DNA of 7,610 bases from Nitrospirales bacterium (lineage in GTDB: Bacteria > Nitrospirota > Nitrospiria > Nitrospirales > UBA8639), in NCBI GenBank assembly GCA_029261305.1, contig JAJDBO010000166.1, forward strand, positions 1 to 7,610, read 5' to 3'. This document shows, in pieces, positions 6,923 to 7,610 of the stretch. The notes under the pieces were generated by a model. That model was not told the DNA's origin and ran no database searches. It saw only the letters and a program-made list of their open reading frames with translations. The position numbers and the translations under genes were made by a program. The stretch's first letter is position 1. Each line of letters opens with the position of its first letter.

Positions 6923-7380
6923 CAGGAACGACACCTCGCCATTAAAGGAATTGGATCGATAACCTTCCACAGGGCCTGTTCTTTTCGTTTCATTTTCCGA
7001 GCCTCCGCTTCGCTCCGCTCGTGATCATATCCCACGACATGCAATATTCCATGAATTAATAATCGAGCAAGTTCTTCGTTGAGTGAGTGTCCCAGCGATT
7101 CAGCTTGGTGCCTGGCCCTGGGAATGGAAATGACGACATCACCAAGCAATGGCGACGACGGGCCTCCAGCCTCTCGACTGGCAAAGGCCAACACATCGGT
7201 GGTGCGGTCTTTCTGGCGATACTCACGATTCAGACGACGCATGCGCCCATCGCCGACAAATTCGATACTGATCTCTGACGCTGCTTCACTAATCGACGCC
7301 AATAGCTGCTGAACAACGCGAGACACGGCTGCTTCTTGAATTAATACACGACGAACATGACTATGAACAAAGACTGGCAC
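6922..7380 (-). CDS. ybeY: Endoribonuclease YbeY (rRNA maturation factor)
   Basis: YbeY is a zinc-dependent single-strand endoribonuclease that acts in 16S rRNA 3'-end maturation and ribosome quality control. Seen (152 residues, normal family length): the diagnostic HGILHVVGYDH at 110-120, whose H110, H114 and H120 are the metal ligands, and upstream NREYRQKDRTTDVLAFA (51-67), which matches the family's conserved NxxYRxKDxxTDVLSF block. The start is a GTG at 7380; an in-frame TGA at 7386 excludes any extension, and the N-terminus M-P-V-F-V fits other YbeY proteins. The ribosome binding site is weak (GGTG at 7391-7388). The stop TGA shares its last base with the ftsY ATG. The gene sits 98 bases after phoH, the usual neighbour of ybeY in many phyla. 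Confidence 0.96.
   Translation of the reverse strand: MPVFVHSHVRRVLIQEAAVSRVVQQLLASISEAASEISIEFVGDGRMRRLNREYRQKDRTTDVLAFASREAGGPSSPLLGDVVISIPRARHQAESLGHSLNEELARLLIHGILHVVGYDHERSEAEARKMKRKEQALWKVIDPIPLMARCRS
6932..6937 (-). promoter_or_regulatory. Ribosome binding site of ftsY within the end of ybeY
   Basis: GAGGTG on the minus strand ends nine bases before the ATG at 6922. Together with the TGATG overlap it supports the short FtsY start over the GTG at 6970. Confidence 0.55.
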
Positions 7381-7478
7381 GGGTCACACCATTCTGCAAG
7401 TGAGTGATTTTAGTGATTGTGAGAAAAGGATCTCGAAAATTCTGGAAGGTTAATCGAATAGTTTTGCTAAGACGTCTC
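7381..7478 (-). other. phoH-ybeY intergenic spacer
   Basis: This 98-base gap is the longest non-coding stretch in the minus-strand run. It holds an ATG-GTG-TGA two-codon frame (7392-7384) just before the ybeY GTG, a short GAGA/TCTC hairpin with a six-base loop, and a TTGAGA that could be read as a -35 box overlapping the phoH stop, but with only a poor -10 (TATTCG). I see no convincing promoter or terminator here. Confidence 0.4.
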
Positions 7479-7610
7479 TCAATGCTGACCATCCCCATTT
7501 CCATGCTGATTATACGCCTTGATAATATCTTGCACTAATCGATGCCGCACAATATCCCGCTCGTGAAAATAGATAAATTTAATGCCCTCGACCGACTGGA
7601 GAATTTCCGT
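7479..7610 (-). CDS. PhoH-family ATPase, C-terminal fragment (runs off the right edge)
   Basis: Reading the minus strand from the right edge gives 43 codons and a TGA at 7481-7479. The product contains VEGIKFIYF then HERDIVRHRLVQDIIKAY, which matches the conserved end of PhoH/PhoL proteins (usually V-E-G-I-x-F-x-x-F, then D-V-V-R-H-x-L-V-Q-x-I-V-x-A-Y). The ATP-binding motifs are outside the window. The position directly upstream of ybeY is the standard one for this family. Known: PhoH/PhoL (YbeZ in E. coli) is a P-loop ATPase linked to RNA metabolism and functionally associated with YbeY. Start and full length cannot be seen. Confidence 0.88.
   Translation of the reverse strand, partial: TEILQSVEGIKFIYFHERDIVRHRLVQDIIKAYNQHGNGDGQH

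Noticed and set aside
6923..6970. 16-residue N-terminal extension of FtsY from a GTG at 6970
   Set aside because: The extension lies entirely inside ybeY in another frame, while the ATG at 6922 gives the typical FtsY N-terminus and a standard TGATG overlap.
7470..7477. Perfect 8-base palindrome AGACGTCT next to the phoH stop
   Set aside because: Eight-base palindromes are expected about thirty times by chance in a window this size, and no second copy or spacing pattern supports an operator.
7459..7484. Possible promoter TTGAGA ... TATTCG on the minus strand before ybeY
   Set aside because: The -10 match is only three of six with a 16-base spacer, so there is too little to call a promoter.
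1..7610. Search for CRISPR arrays, tRNA or rRNA genes, transposases, integrase sites and long direct repeats
   Set aside because: Coding regions with clear family motifs fill nearly the whole window, and I saw no repeated units, cloverleaf-like sequence or mobile-element genes.

Overview
The window reads as ordinary chromosomal housekeeping and envelope DNA from a Gram-negative-type bacterium with roughly balanced base composition (judged by eye, not counted). The gene content (phoH-ybeY-ftsY followed by exported proteins) and the style of the proteins fit Nitrospirota, perhaps a lower-GC marine-type Nitrospira. This assignment is from memory of protein flavour and is tentative. I see no mobile element, CRISPR array, tRNA or rRNA. 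Coding density is very high and no gene-free stretch exceeds 100 bases.

Layout. The left edge (1-1581, plus strand) holds an ArnT/PMT-like GT-C membrane glycosyltransferase whose start lies outside the window. Everything else is on the minus strand and is transcribed right to left: the last 43 codons of a PhoH-family ATPase (7479-7610), ybeY (6922-7380), ftsY (6017-6922), a secreted M1-family metallopeptidase (3869-6016), a secreted six-motif PD40/TolB-like beta-propeller protein (2751-3860), and a polytopic PAP2 phosphatase with an additional C-terminal membrane region (1668-2699). The glycosyltransferase and the PAP2 gene converge on an 86-base intergenic region with an imperfect inverted repeat.

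The minus-strand genes look like one operon. ybeY and ftsY overlap by one base (TGATG). ftsY stops directly against the peptidase ATG (TAAATG). The peptidase stop codon lies inside the ribosome binding site of the propeller gene. Only 51 bases, including a small hairpin over the propeller stop codon, precede the PAP2 gene. For three genes (ftsY, propeller, PAP2) the longest reading frame begins at a non-ATG codon, but a downstream ATG with a good Shine-Dalgarno is the better start, and those starts are used here.

How the parts may work together. YbeY (rRNA maturation endonuclease) and PhoH are a common pair. FtsY is the SRP receptor that delivers membrane proteins to SecYEG. The three downstream products are all Sec or membrane clients: two carry signal peptides and one is polytopic. 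The coupling of ftsY to an exported peptidase and propeller pair is the most interesting neighbourhood observation. Nothing in the window is convincing evidence for a wholly new system.
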